DNA of 64,000 bases from Nemertoderma westbladi (taxonomy: Eukaryota > Xenacoelomorpha > Nemertodermatida > Nemertodermatidae), in assembly GCA_032718475.1 (NCBI GenBank), contig JAUCBJ010004144.1:144355-208354 (forward strand). Reading direction: 5' to 3'. Both the position numbers and the translations under genes were made by a program. Positions 12,958-22,565 of this stretch are shown here, in pieces; position 1 is the first letter of the stretch; each line of letters opens with the position of its first letter. The notes below the pieces were generated by a model. It had not been told where the DNA came from. It saw only the letters and a program-made list of their open reading frames with translations, and did not search any database.

Positions 12958-14016
12958 ATGAGTGACACACCCCATTCGACGAGATACCCACCTACCGACT
13001 ATGACTCGTGCGACCCGGACAGATCGACAGTAGACGAACCAAGAAGGAGAACCCGAGATTCCACCGATGTCACACCGCTTGCGTCGCCTGTACCCCGAAT
13101 GGAAATACCGGAAGCCGCAACGCGTGGCGACGGCAGAATCGAAGATTTCCTTACCGTCCCGCAGACTAGATCGCGGGAACCGGACATGGTAAGTTCGACT
13201 GGAAGCCAGGAGAACGTTATTAGAAGTATAGGAGGACACATGGCCCAGATTACTCGGAACCTCAGAGAAGGTTTTCGCGTTTTACGCGAGTTAACCGCCC
13301 CGATGTCGAGATACGAGTTCTACACCTTACAGGTAAGGATAGAAGGTAGGGTACATGCCTCCGTTGATAAACTTAAAGGTTTACACGAACTTGCAGAGTT
13401 GCGTGGCGACAACTTTACGCAGGTAAAGATAGTAGACAAATTGGTAAGTGCGAGAGAAAGCATTATCCAGTTTAAGTCGGTGATAAGATTGGCTCAACAG
13501 GAGCAGTTCGACCAACTGCTAGGTGAGTCAGTTTCGGACGCGTTGTTACAACCCGAAGAGGAAGAAGAACTCTACTGCTTGGACGGAAGGTTGGAAACGC
13601 TCACCAATTTTCTTCGTAGATGCGGCGTACCGATCGACGAACCAGAAGTCGAACCGCGAGGGACGACGGAAGTTCTCACTACAGAAGGCTCGCGAGCCTA
13701 CCAGCATCCACCTCTGGATAGATCGTTCGTTAGCGTACGGAGCGACGTTGGCAATGTTGGCGACGTTAGTAGAACAGCGTCTGGAATTACTCGACAACAA
13801 CAGGAGGTCGCACGCCGACAACAAGTCGCTGAGGAAGAAACACAACGACAATTGGCGCAGATTGCCATCAAAGGAGAAAGACAGCGTAGAGAAGACGTAG
13901 CGAAACTTGCGAAACTTCAAGCGCAGGCTGAGTTCGAAGCATCAGAAATGTGGAGACTGGAGGAGGACTTAGCGCGAGAAGCGGCCGCGGCGGCAGCAGC
14001 CGACGAGTTAGCCTGA
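12958..14016 (+). CDS. BEL-1 Gag, N-terminal part (352 codons, ends at in-frame TGA)
   Basis: This is the start of Gag, the particle-forming structural protein. The ATG at 12958 opens with MSDT and a CDPDRS motif that recur at the start of BEL-3 Gag (53107), which supports this start. After an acidic, disordered first 100 residues comes a predicted helical region (about residues 90-220, with many Leu, Glu and Arg) and then a Gln/Glu/Arg/Ala-rich coiled coil (about 275-352) ending in an Ala-rich ADELA repeat. The frame stops at TGA 14014-14016; a second TGA follows at 14041. Beyond them the same frame is open for more than 2,590 codons, so this is the front of a single Gag-Pol frame and not a complete protein. 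Confidence 0.9.
   Translation: MSDTPHSTRYPPTDYDSCDPDRSTVDEPRRRTRDSTDVTPLASPVPRMEIPEAATRGDGRIEDFLTVPQTRSREPDMVSSTGSQENVIRSIGGHMAQITRNLREGFRVLRELTAPMSRYEFYTLQVRIEGRVHASVDKLKGLHELAELRGDNFTQVKIVDKLVSARESIIQFKSVIRLAQQEQFDQLLGESVSDALLQPEEEEELYCLDGRLETLTNFLRRCGVPIDEPEVEPRGTTEVLTTEGSRAYQHPPLDRSFVSVRSDVGNVGDVSRTASGITRQQQEVARRQQVAEEETQRQLAQIAIKGERQRREDVAKLAKLQAQAEFEASEMWRLEEDLAREAAAAAAADELA
13683..13702 (+). repeat. 20-nt self-complementary repeat, copy 1
   Basis: Copy with a perfect palindromic core AGGCTCGCGAGCCT; first base G changed to A. Read in Gag as E-G-S-R-A-Y. Confidence 0.85.
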
Positions 14017-14067
14017 CAGGCGGCAGCTGACGAGTTAGCATGACAGGCAGCAGCCGACGAGCTAGCA
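14014..14067 (+). repeat. Two 27-bp repeats, each beginning with an in-frame TGA
   Basis: 14014-14040 and 14041-14067 are near-identical 27-bp units. Each starts TGA CAG and then encodes AAADELA. The next unit has CGA (Arg) at 14068-14070 where the first two have TGA. So the stops look like CGA-to-TGA transitions, one possibly copied by tandem duplication. Confidence 0.85.
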
Positions 14068-17000
14068 CGAGTTGCGGCGGTAAACGCAGCTGAGTTAGCA
14101 CGGAAGAAGGCAGCATCCGACGCTCGCGCCAACTTGGAGGCGCGACAAATAAACGCTCGTTTAGCTATACAGGAAGCGGAGTTAGCGGCACAACAACAAG
14201 TAGCGGATCGACGCGAAAGAGAGATGCAACTACAGTTCGAACTGAATCGTAGATCGCGCGAGGCAGCGAACGCGCAAGCGGACCTCGAACTCGACGCGAG
14301 AGATAGATCTATAAGATCGCGAACTGGACACGACTTGTCTGCCCTGGATCGCATGGAGACTCGATATCGCGGAATACAGAAGCGAATCGAGGAAGGAAGT
14401 GTGGGAGCGATAGATCGAGGAGAGGAGTTCGTCGAGGATTACTGTAAACGTTTTCCCCAAGTTATTCCTATGCTCAAACCCACGACTCCGATAAAACCGG
14501 TCTTTGTTACGAAACCTAAGGAAATAACGCCTGTGCGTTCGACGCAAGGCAACAGGTTTGTTGTGACGGAAATACCGCAACCTAGGGCGACTTCATTGCC
14601 AATTTTAGCAGGTAACATAACTAGTCCACCTACAGTAAGTCGTAGTTTACTTGTGGAGAGAGACGAACCTGCGTTTATGACAGTAAAACAGGTGAGTAAA
14701 CCATTACAAGTTGAACCTGTAACGCGCTGCGCGAACCCAGTCATTTATAAACCTACAGTAGAGCTTAACTCCGATGTTTTTACTAGACCTCTCACCCAAT
14801 GTTTAACGAGACCTACGACTTCGTGGAAGGCTTGCGAGCCTGCCGAACAATGGAGAGCCGTAGATCTCAGACCACAACGAACTCGACCAAGAATAATACG
14901 CCGGACGCGAACCCGCCAACCACCTTATCCGGACGACAGCGATTCATCCAGTGACTCGGAGTCGACGGAACGGGAAATATTCCGTACTGGAGCGGCAGCG
15001 GCAGCGGATTACAAACGGGAGGAACGATCGACGAACCCCTATATCGATAATCCTCCACGAGAAACACCCCAACAGAAACCCACGTTGCAACCAGCGGAAG
15101 CGATCAGCACCAACAGACTCGCCAAAATAATGCGACCTGTAACGGACCGACTAGCTCAACTCGAAGAACGACTTGAAGAGCAACCGTCGGATCGATCTCG
15201 AACCAGCGTGGAGTTGGAACAACCTAGACAACATCGACCACCGAGGAGAGAACAGGAGACTAGACGGACTCCGACACATCAAGAAGAAGATCCCGTTAAT
15301 AATTCCTACCGACGAACAACGCGCGGAAGGGAGCGACTGGACGACGCCACCGAACAGGGACGCGGACAGTTGGATTTGGTTAGCGAGATTGCGAAATTCG
15401 CGGCTAGACACGGATTACCGGCACAGCAACCGCCAAAGTTCTCTGGCAACGCGAAACACTGGCGCACACTGGTAGACTACGTAGAGTCCCAGATCGCTAA
15501 GTGTGCTTTCACCTCGACGGAGAAGTTTAATTACTTGCTCCTAGTCCTGTCTGGTGAGCCGAATCGATTAGCGGAAACCTTTATTGGTGTTCCCGATGCC
15601 TTCGAGTTGGCTTACGACCGTTTGTATTCGATTTACGGCGGTAACGTAGCCATGGCTAAATCCATCATTGAAGACCTCTGCAGAGGAGGCAACATTTCGA
15701 AACCGATCGACCTTTTACGACTCGCGGACGAAATCAAGAACGCTATAGGGACTTTACGATCCATTGGACAACTAGAGTATGCTAACGCACCGACGGTTCT
15801 CATTCGAATAATCGGTCGACTTCACCATCGACTACGAAGAGAATGGCGACGCATCGAGTACCAACGCGAAGAGGCCGGAGGGTTATTAAAACTCACCGAT
15901 GTCTATCAACTGATTTCACGGGAGGCCGTGATCGAGACTCGATCGAACTATACCGATCACCATATCGCGGCGGAAGGGATAGCTATTTCTGCGCCGAATC
16001 GGACTAAACCGTTTCCGGCGAACGCGAAAGCCGTTACTTACACCACCCCTACTGAGACTTCTAAAGTTCTGACGCCTATCGGCACCACGCAGCCACGACA
16101 ACAGTTGCCGGCGGACTTTATGGGATGTTCATACTGCGAGCGGAACGGCAGAAACCATAGCGGACATAAACTACGTGGATGTCGCGCTTTTAATGAGTTA
16201 GGAATCGAGGAGAGGAGACTCCAAATCCGATCTCTAGATTCCTGTTGGAGATGTATGAAGCCAGGACACATCCGGAAGGATTGCCCGAGCGACGATACAT
16301 GTTCTCTGTGTGGACGTAACCATGACGCGTTGCTTCACACAACCAGTCATACTCCGACCAGATGCTTTCGACGAGAGCATCCAGATAAAGCGGCTAGATG
16401 CGACGCGCTTTATAAGGAGCGTGCGCCGCGCGAGATCCGTACCTTTTATACCGACTGTATGGATCAGTCAGGATCATCGGACGAGGACGAGGAGGAAGAC
16501 GACACTTTCTACGTGCATGCAGGTGAGGAACAGCCATTGATAACGCTCCTCACACAGAACCAACTGAAAGGGTTTAGCGTGATTCCTATAAAGATTACCG
16601 GAACCCGAGGGAGCAAGCGTATATACGCCATCTTAGACTCTGCGTCATCGCATAGTTATGTCGACGAACAAGTAGCCGACGTAGTTACGGACATGAGTCA
16701 AGGTAAGACTGCTCAGTATACTGTAAGCAGCATGCATGGTAAGAGAGCGATCCCTGTGACGAGAGTAAAACTAACTTTAGACACTCTTCTTTCCAAAGCG
16801 GAACACAGCAAGGAGGAGCGCTCATTACTTCCGGTAAGAAATTTGACCTTTGCAGCTACGAAGAACTTTAGCAACTTGCTCGGCCCTGTGCCAGAGCAAT
16901 CACCGGAAGATCGTAAGTATTTCCGACACCTTGGAATACCAGAATGTCCTGTTAATTATCGTTCCATTGCGATGTTAATTGGGACAGACCAGTTTAACTT

Positions 17001-20000
17001 ATATCAGGTATGGGAGACATGCCCATCTGTTATTACAGCGGGCAACCCCTATGCATGTAGAACTCCCATAGGTTGGTATACTAGAGCACCAATACGTTCA
17101 CTAGAGGTAAGTGACCAGGAGGACGACGTTTTGAGTACGTGTAGTTTATTGACTAACACGATAGATAATTCTCCTTCACACTCCTGTGGTCCAATTGTAC
17201 GGACGGCACTACGACAGACTTGCGTCACTAATGCAGACGCCACCGATACTGACGTAACCGATCTGGACACGACCATACGGACCTCTGACTTACAACTACT
17301 TGCAGTAGACCAGGTTGTATTGACTACTGAAGACCAAAGGGTTGTTGCCGTGGATGACTCGATGAACGAGGATTTTGGAAGGCTTGCGAGCCTACCGAAA
17401 AATCCGAAGGTCATTGACCCCACCCACCAGGCTTCGACACCGGTCGTTGATCTTGGAAGGCTTGCGAGCCTACCGATAGATCAAGAAGTTGTCAAACCGC
17501 CGCACGACGATTCAACGCCGACTAGTGACACCGGAAGGCTTGCGAGCCTACCAGACACATTGACACTAGCCACCGCAGCGGACGAAGACGTGGACGAGGA
17601 CCATGGCGCAGTGCAAGCAGCGCTTGACCAACTGCTGACTGAACGGACCATACAATGGTTGGAACAGGACTCAGCAGAACCCGGTAGTTACGAGACTGCT
17701 ATGTCAGAACAGGAAAAACGGTCATTAAATATTATGAGAGATACCATTCGCCAGACCGCGAATGGCCACTATGAGGTTGGTATGTTGTGGCGCAATGGAC
17801 AACCTAAACTCGTTAACAATTACCCGCTTGCTTTGAGGCGACTCAAATCAATAAGGCAGCGATTGTTGCGAGACGAGACAGCCCATATGCAATACAATGC
17901 ACAACTTCAGACGTATCTCCAAAAGGGATACGCCATTAGGATGTTAAATCCCGAGGTAACCACAGACCAGACATATTACCTGCCACATCATTTTGTTCGA
18001 CACCCGGACAAACCTGGCAAGGTGCGTGTAGTCAACGACTGCGCTGCGCTTTACCAAGGGATGTCTATGAACAGCGAACTGATGGACGGGCCGAATATGA
18101 ATAATTACCTCATGGGAGTCCTAATGCGTTTTAGACAACGCAAAGTGGCTTTCACCTGTGACGTAGAGGCCATGTTTCACCAGGTTAAGGCTTTGGAGCG
18201 GGACAGGGACAGTTTGAGGTTTCTTTGGTATCCGGACGGAAACTTACAACTTCCGCCAAAAACTTACCAAATGAAGGTAAGAGTATTCGGAGCCAGGGAC
18301 AGCCCCAACTGCACCATGTACGCATTAAAGAAGACCGCATTGGACAGACGAGACCAATTAGACCCAGAAGTAGTTCGGACCGTGGAACGAGATTTCTACG
18401 TGGATGACGGCCTCAAGAGTTGTGACACCTTGGAGCGCGCTACAACCGTAGCACACCAACTCCAGAATTGTCTCGCTGAGGGCGAATTTCACCTGACGAA
18501 GTTCGCTTACAACGAACCCGAACTGGTGAACTCATTTGACCCGACGGATCGCAGTGGAGGTGACTTAGACTTAGACCTAGAACCTCTGCCGACGACCAAA
18601 GTATTAGGACTTAGTTGGGACCCTAACACCGACAATTTTAGGGTACGTGTAAGGTCCAATGACCAGACTAGACCTCTCACTAAGAGGACTTGCTTATCGA
18701 CTATGAGTCGATTGTATGACCCATTGTGTTTCATTAGTCCAGTGATCCTACACGCTAGGATCATACTCCGCAGCATTTGGCAAGCCGGACTGGAATGGGA
18801 CGATCCCATCCCAGAAAAGTTAGCTGAGCGATGGAGGGACTGGGAAGCCCAACTGACATTCCTACAAGACTATACCATACCAAGGGTATACTTTCCTTTG
18901 CAAACCACCTTTCCTGCCGATTTAGAGCTTCACAGCTTTAGTGACGCTAGCAAGGATGGATTGGGGGTTACTTTATACCTTAGACGACAAGTGACATCGG
19001 ACAGCTACGATGTATCTCTCGTTACTTCAAGGGCTAGAACAATGCCATTGAAGTATATGACTGTACCTCGTGGGGAGCTGCAAGCCGGGACGATATCCAC
19101 CGATATTGTCAGTCTAGTTCAACGCGAGCTGGAGGCTAACTTGAAGGTCACATATTGGACGGATGCGACGTTGGTACTTTGGTACATAAACAACGAAGCA
19201 TTTGAGTTCAAGACTTTCGTAGCCAACAGACGGGCTGAAATATTAGACCGGTCGCTCAAACAAGATTGGCGTCACTGTCTAGGGAAGCTGAACCCAGCTG
19301 ACATCGCGTCACGGGGTATGCAACCGCTTGACTTTTGTAAACCGGACAATAAATCCTTTTGGTTTAGAGGACCTGATTTCCTACAGCGACCATCAGACGA
19401 ATGGCCACCGTTATTCGACGCGACAACCAACACCATACCAGAGGGTGCCGAGATAAAACTCGACAAGGTTGTCAAGTCTAAAGCGAAAGCCAACGCCAAG
19501 GTCAAGAGGAAAAAAGGACGGACGAAATCTGATGACCTGGACGCCAGACCTGACATTACGCCAGACGTCTCGCCAGACACTCGACCAGACGCTTGTACGA
19601 ATCCTTCGCCGGATGTTCCGCGGGAGATTTCACCAGACGTTTCGCCGGATTGTTCACCAGATTACTCGCCAGACTATTCACCAGAAGAGACACCAGATTG
19701 TTCTCCGGATTGTTCGCCAGATTGTTTGATGGAACTCTCGACGGAATGTCTACCGGACGTCTCACCAGACTTTCCACCAGACATCTCGACAGACTGTCCA
19801 CCAGACTTTAGACCAGACTTTGAACCAGACTTTCTGACAGAAGTTACGCTAGACAGACTTTGGGACCGACGACAGGACATTTCGCTGGAAGTTCCGCGCT
19901 ATGTCTCACCAGACGTCTCACCAGACTGTTCACCAGACGCTTCACCAGACTGTCTACTAGACACTCCATTAGAAGAACCATTGGAGCGGACCTTTAGAGA

Positions 20001-21828
20001 CTTACCAAATTTGACTTCTTTGGACGACGAAGGTGTGGCCACAGGGATTACACTCCACTCGAAGAAGGTACTTGACTTACCTACAGGTAAACGTGTGACT
20101 AAGGTTAGGAAGCTTACAGGCTCACAGGAACACACTGGCACTGTAGAGTTGAAACCGTTACTGCCAGTCGACACATTAGGTGCGGACGGTAAAGGTAAGA
20201 CCGTAGAGATTGACGTACTTGGGGACTCAGACAAACCTACCGGAAGGCCCGTGGGCCTACCAAGTCCAGACAAGTATCTACCCTACGACTACACCTTACC
20301 CGATGACGTCACCAACACTTACGTTGACAGGATAGTGAACCTAACTAGATCATGGACTGACGCGTGCCGCAAGTTAGCATGGCTCAAACGTTTGAGACAA
20401 TATGCCAGAGGCAAACGCGACTTTCCTAGAAGACTTACCTTAAAGGAAATTGGCCACTGTGAAGTTGATATCATTCGTCATTATCAATTGCGATATTTCG
20501 CACGAGAGTTCACAGCGATCAAACAAGGTAAACAGATTAAGTCTTCACCGATTTTGAGTTGGAGTCCGATTATTTACCGGGGCTTACTTTGTCACAAGTC
20601 CAGACTCCAAAACATCGACTTTGCACTTGACTTTAGGTATCCTATCATCATACTGCAACACCATGAGTTACAGCGCGCTATGATACTGGACGCACATGTA
20701 CAACTCAAACACGTAGGTAGACACCACTGTCTATCACACTTACGCTCGAGGTTTGTACTGATTAGACCTAGTAAGGCACTGAGTTCGGTAACACGGAACT
20801 GTATTATTTGTAAGAAGGTGCACGCGAGGATAGGACACCAAGAAATGAGTGAACTACCACTAGCTAGATTACAGGCGTTTAGACCCCCTTTCACTGAGAC
20901 AGGGATAGACTGTTTTGGACCCATAATCGCGAAACGCGGAAGGGTACAGGTAAAACGTTGGGGATTGATCTTCACTTGCATGGCCAGCAGAGCTGTCCAT
21001 ATAGAGCGAGTGACAGACTTTACCACCAATGCCTTTATCCTAGCCTTACGGCGATTTATCGCTAGACATGGATTGGTCAAATCCATATACTGCGACCAAG
21101 GGACAAACTTTGTGGGTGCACGGAACGAAATAACCAGAGCTTTGAGAAAATTGGACCAAAACCAGATTTCCGAGGAACTACGTCCTCACCGTATTGTTTG
21201 GTTTTTCAATACTCCAGACAGTCCGTGGAGAGGCGGCGTTTGGGAAAGGCTGATTGGCTCAATAAAGACAGCTATGGCTAAAGTCGTACCGACGCAACAC
21301 ATCTTGACAGACGACCAATTGACGACGTTACTAATAGAAATCGAAGCAATCTTAAATACTAGACCGATCGCTTTGATCCCAGACAATAACGACGTACAGT
21401 TTGCCTTGACACCAGCGCACCTGCTTATGCAGGCGCCGACGACACTGTTGCCCATTTCGGTACCCGTTGATAGTGACGGATACGGCAACAAGGCTTGGAA
21501 AATCACTCAATTACTTGCAAATAAATTCTGGGAAATATGGCAGAAATATTATTTGCCCTCTATTTCGACCAGAACTTCTTGGTATCTAAATACCCGATGT
21601 TTAAGACGTGGTGACCATGTTTTATTAGCTGAAGCTAATCTGAAAAGACGGTTTTGGCTGACTGGAGTCATTTTGACCACGCACCCTACATCTGGTGTAG
21701 TGAGGACAGTTACTGTAAGAACTATCGACGGACGTACCGTAGATAGGCCTGTACAACGTCTCGTACTTCTTGAGGAGACTAGAAACGAGACGGGAGACTA
21801 CAAATCTCCACCCAATATTAGTAAATAG
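14044..21828 (+). CDS. BEL-1 Gag-Pol polyprotein (capsid, zinc knuckles, protease, RT, RNase H, integrase)
   Basis: This is one open frame of about 2,594 codons after the second TGA; residue numbers below count from 14134. Domains: coiled coil 1-90; Gag capsid region 430-600 (PPKFSG start, as in DUF1759 Gag proteins); Cys/His-rich nucleocapsid with a CCHC knuckle at 704-717 plus flanking Cys clusters; retropepsin-like protease around Asp835 (DSAS, unusual for the common DSG/DTG); reverse transcriptase 1260-1500 with catalytic Asp near 1343 and YVDD at 1422-1425; Pao-type RNase H region 1600-1740 (SDAS); a basic Lys-rich linker; an (S/T)PD repeat tract 1805-1955; integrase zinc domain 2187-2235 (H...H...C-X2-C); integrase D, D, E in CFGPI, CDQGTNF and WERLIGS, near 2258-2365; and a C-terminal domain 2450-2550. 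Apart from the two TGAs upstream no break is seen, so the enzyme part looks intact. It should copy the element RNA and integrate the DNA. Confidence 0.95.
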   Translation, partial: QAAADELARVAAVNAAELARKKAASDARANLEARQINARLAIQEAELAAQQQVADRREREMQLQFELNRRSREAANAQADLELDARDRSIRSRTGHDLSALDRMETRYRGIQKRIEEGSVGAIDRGEEFVEDYCKRFPQVIPMLKPTTPIKPVFVTKPKEITPVRSTQGNRFVVTEIPQPRATSLPILAGNITSPPTVSRSLLVERDEPAFMTVKQVSKPLQVEPVTRCANPVIYKPTVELNSDVFTRPLTQCLTRPTTSWKACEPAEQWRAVDLRPQRTRPRIIRRTRTRQPPYPDDSDSSSDSESTEREIFRTGAAAAADYKREERSTNPYIDNPPRETPQQKPTLQPAEAISTNRLAKIMRPVTDRLAQLEERLEEQPSDRSRTSVELEQPRQHRPPRREQETRRTPTHQEEDPVNNSYRRTTRGRERLDDATEQGRGQLDLVSEIAKFAARHGLPAQQPPKFSGNAKHWRTLVDYVESQIAKCAFTSTEKFNYLLLVLSGEPNRLAETFIGVPDAFELAYDRLYSIYGGNVAMAKSIIEDLCRGGNISKPIDLLRLADEIKNAIGTLRSIGQLEYANAPTVLIRIIGRLHHRLRREWRRIEYQREEAGGLLKLTDVYQLISREAVIETRSNYTDHHIAAEGIAISAPNRTKPFPANAKAVTYTTPTETSKVLTPIGTTQPRQQLPADFMGCSYCERNGRNHSGHKLRGCRAFNELGIEERRLQIRSLDSCWRCMKPGHIRKDCPSDDTCSLCGRNHDALLHTTSHTPTRCFRREHPDKAARCDALYKERAPREIRTFYTDCMDQSGSSDEDEEEDDTFYVHAGEEQPLITLLTQNQLKGFSVIPIKITGTRGSKRIYAILDSASSHSYVDEQVADVVTDMSQGKTAQYTVSSMHGKRAIPVTRVKLTLDTLLSKAEHSKEERSLLPVRNLTFAATKNFSNLLGPVPEQSPEDRKYFRHLGIPECPVNYRSIAMLIGTDQFNLYQVWETCPSVITAGNPYACRTPIGWYTRAPIRSLEVSDQEDDVLSTCSLLTNTIDNSPSHSCGPIVRTALRQTCVTNADATDTDVTDLDTTIRTSDLQLLAVDQVVLTTEDQRVVAVDDSMNEDFGRLASLPKNPKVIDPTHQASTPVVDLGRLASLPIDQEVVKPPHDDSTPTSDTGRLASLPDTLTLATAADEDVDEDHGAVQAALDQLLTERTIQWLEQDSAEPGSYETAMSEQEKRSLNIMRDTIRQTANGHYEVGMLWRNGQPKLVNNYPLALRRLKSIRQRLLRDETAHMQYNAQLQTYLQKGYAIRMLNPEVTTDQTYYLPHHFVRHPDKPGKVRVVNDCAALYQGMSMNSELMDGPNMNNYLMGVLMRFRQRKVAFTCDVEAMFHQVKALERDRDSLRFLWYPDGNLQLPPKTYQMKVRVFGARDSPNCTMYALKKTALDRRDQLDPEVVRTVERDFYVDDGLKSCDTLERATTVAHQLQNCLAEGEFHLTKFAYNEPELVNSFDPTDRSGGDLDLDLEPLPTTKVLGLSWDPNTDNFRVRVRSNDQTRPLTKRTCLSTMSRLYDPLCFISPVILHARIILRSIWQAGLEWDDPIPEKLAERWRDWEAQLTFLQDYTIPRVYFPLQTTFPADLELHSFSDASKDGLGVTLYLRRQVTSDSYDVSLVTSRARTMPLKYMTVPRGELQAGTISTDIVSLVQRELEANLKVTYWTDATLVLWYINNEAFEFKTFVANRRAEILDRSLKQDWRHCLGKLNPADIASRGMQPLDFCKPDNKSFWFRGPDFLQRPSDEWPPLFDATTNTIPEGAEIKLDKVVKSKAKANAKVKRKKGRTKSDDLDARPDITPDVSPDTRPDACTNPSPDVPREISPDVSPDCSPDYSPDYSPEETPDCSPDCSPDCLMELSTECLPDVSPDFPPDISTDCPPDFRPDFEPDFLTEVTLDRLWDRRQDISLEVPRYVSPDVSPDCSPDASPDCLLDTPLEEPLERTFRDLPNLTSLDDEGVATGITLHSKKVLDLPTGKRVTKVRKLTGSQEHTGTVELKPLLPVDTLGADGKGKTVEIDVLGDSDKPTGRPVGLPSPDKYLPYDYTLPDDVTNTYVDRIVNLTRSWTDACRKLAWLKRLRQYARGKRDFPRRLTLKEIGHCEVDIIRHYQLRYFAREFTAIKQGKQIKSSPILSWSPIIYRGLLCHKSRLQNIDFALDFRYPIIILQHHELQRAMILDAHVQLKHVGRHHCLSHLRSRFVLIRPSKALSSVTRNCIICKKVHARIGHQEMSELPLARLQAFRPPFTETGIDCFGPIIAKRGRVQVKRWGLIFTCMASRAVHIERVTDFTTNAFILALRRFIARHGLVKSIYCDQGTNFVGARNEITRALRKLDQNQISEELRPHRIVWFFNTPDSPWRGGVWERLIGSIKTAMAKVVPTQHILTDDQLTTLLIEIEAILNTRPIALIPDNNDVQFALTPAHLLMQAPTTLLPISVPVDSDGYGNKAWKITQLLANKFWEIWQKYYLPSISTRTSWYLNTRCLRRGDHVLLAEANLKRRFWLTGVILTTHPTSGVVRTVTVRTIDGRTVDRPVQRLVLLEETRNETGDYKSPPNISK
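14825..14844 (+). repeat. 20-nt self-complementary repeat, copy 2
   Basis: GGAAGGCTTGCGAGCCTGCC, one base from the main form. Read in a different frame from copies 3-5, as W-K-A-C-E-P-A. Confidence 0.9.
17377..17396 (+). repeat. 20-nt self-complementary repeat, copy 3 (main form)
   Basis: GGAAGGCTTGCGAGCCTACC: stem AGGCT/AGCCT, loop TGCG, outer GG/CC. Read as GRLASLP. First of three copies spaced exactly 78 bp. Confidence 0.95.
17455..17474 (+). repeat. 20-nt self-complementary repeat, copy 4 (main form)
   Basis: Identical to copy 3, 78 bp later, while the 58 bp between copies have diverged. Read as GRLASLP. Confidence 0.95.
17533..17552 (+). repeat. 20-nt self-complementary repeat, copy 5 (main form)
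   Basis: Identical to copy 3, a further 78 bp on. Read as GRLASLP. Confidence 0.95.
19545..19975 (+). repeat. (S/T)PD-encoding 9-bp repeat tract within BEL-1 pol
   Basis: About 48 imperfect repeats of a 9-bp unit (tcaccagac-like) encode Ser/Thr-Pro-Asp triplets with variable fourth residues, roughly residues 1805-1955 of the polyprotein. The tract follows a Lys/Arg-rich linker after RNase H and precedes the integrase zinc domain. BEL-2 and BEL-3 have the basic linker but not this tract, so it is an expansion specific to BEL-1. Composition predicts an acidic, disordered, potentially phosphorylated linker. Confidence 0.9.
20242..20261 (+). repeat. 20-nt self-complementary repeat, copy 6 (compensated variant)
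   Basis: GGAAGGCCCGTGGGCCTACC: the inner T-A stem pair of the main form is replaced by C-G (AGGCC/GGCCT), so pairing is kept although four bases differ. Read as GRPVGLP. Confidence 0.85.
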
Positions 21829-22565
21829 ATGTGGGACCTTAATTGGCCGCCACATAGACCTACTGTATTTTAGTTATTTGTATTTGTTTAACTGTACGTG
21901 CATTTGTAATCCTCTTCACTGTAGATAGAGACAGCGGTGGAATTCCATTGTCTTTATACGTGAACATGGAGGGTAGTACCCTTATGTATCACATAGGAGC
22001 GGGATTGTGTGTACAGTAGGAATGGAATTCCACTTGGAACCCACAAGTGAGACAATTTTTCAAAAATTATTAGACAAATCCATTTATTTGGATTTAAATT
22101 TAAGAAAACGATTCTCCAGTGAAAGCAAATTCTAGAATACAGCTAGATAAAAATTAAAATTGGGGAGGACAAGAGCGGATGGAAGGCTTGCGAGCCTACC
22201 GATAAAATTTTTTTTGGAAAAAGAAAATCGGCCTTGTTCTACGTAGTTGTGTCTACTATTATTTAAACCAATTAATTCTCGACTGCACTATTTTTCTTGG
22301 GAAATGTAGTTTGGGAAATTAAAAGGTAAGTATTTTAGACTCGCGGCTAGTTTACCCGGAATTCGTTTTTTATCGGCACATTTTTTGGATTAGGAGCCAG
22401 TGCGAAATCACGCGAACCCGAAATCATTAGGCAAAATGGGTTGGGGTTTAGAGCAGAGTTGAGCCAAAAGCCGACAAACTCTAAGTCACCTCACATCTAA
22501 CCTCTATTTTGTGCTTCATCTAGTAGAAACGTAATGATATGTAACCACATATATATTCGTATACG
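21829..22565 (+). other. BEL-1 pol/ORF-X spacer with long-range stem-loop
   Basis: This stretch has no supportable gene. A 13-bp perfect inverted repeat (GTGGAATTCCATT at 21937-21949, AATGGAATTCCAC at 22021-22033) encloses a 71-nt loop, which itself holds AGGGTAGTACCCT (6-bp arms around one base). Copy 7 of the 20-nt repeat (22181) and a 5' splice-site-like AAGGTAAGTAT (GGTAAG at 22325) are also here. Role unknown; position suits control of ORF-X expression or RNA export. Confidence 0.6.
22181..22200 (+). repeat. 20-nt self-complementary repeat, copy 7 (non-coding)
   Basis: Exact main form located between pol and ORF-X, outside any open frame that I support. Confidence 0.95.

Noticed and set aside
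19469-20273. Several overlapping open frames on both strands around the (S/T)PD tract
   Set aside because: A 9-bp periodic sequence keeps all frames open; only the polyprotein frame joins conserved domains.
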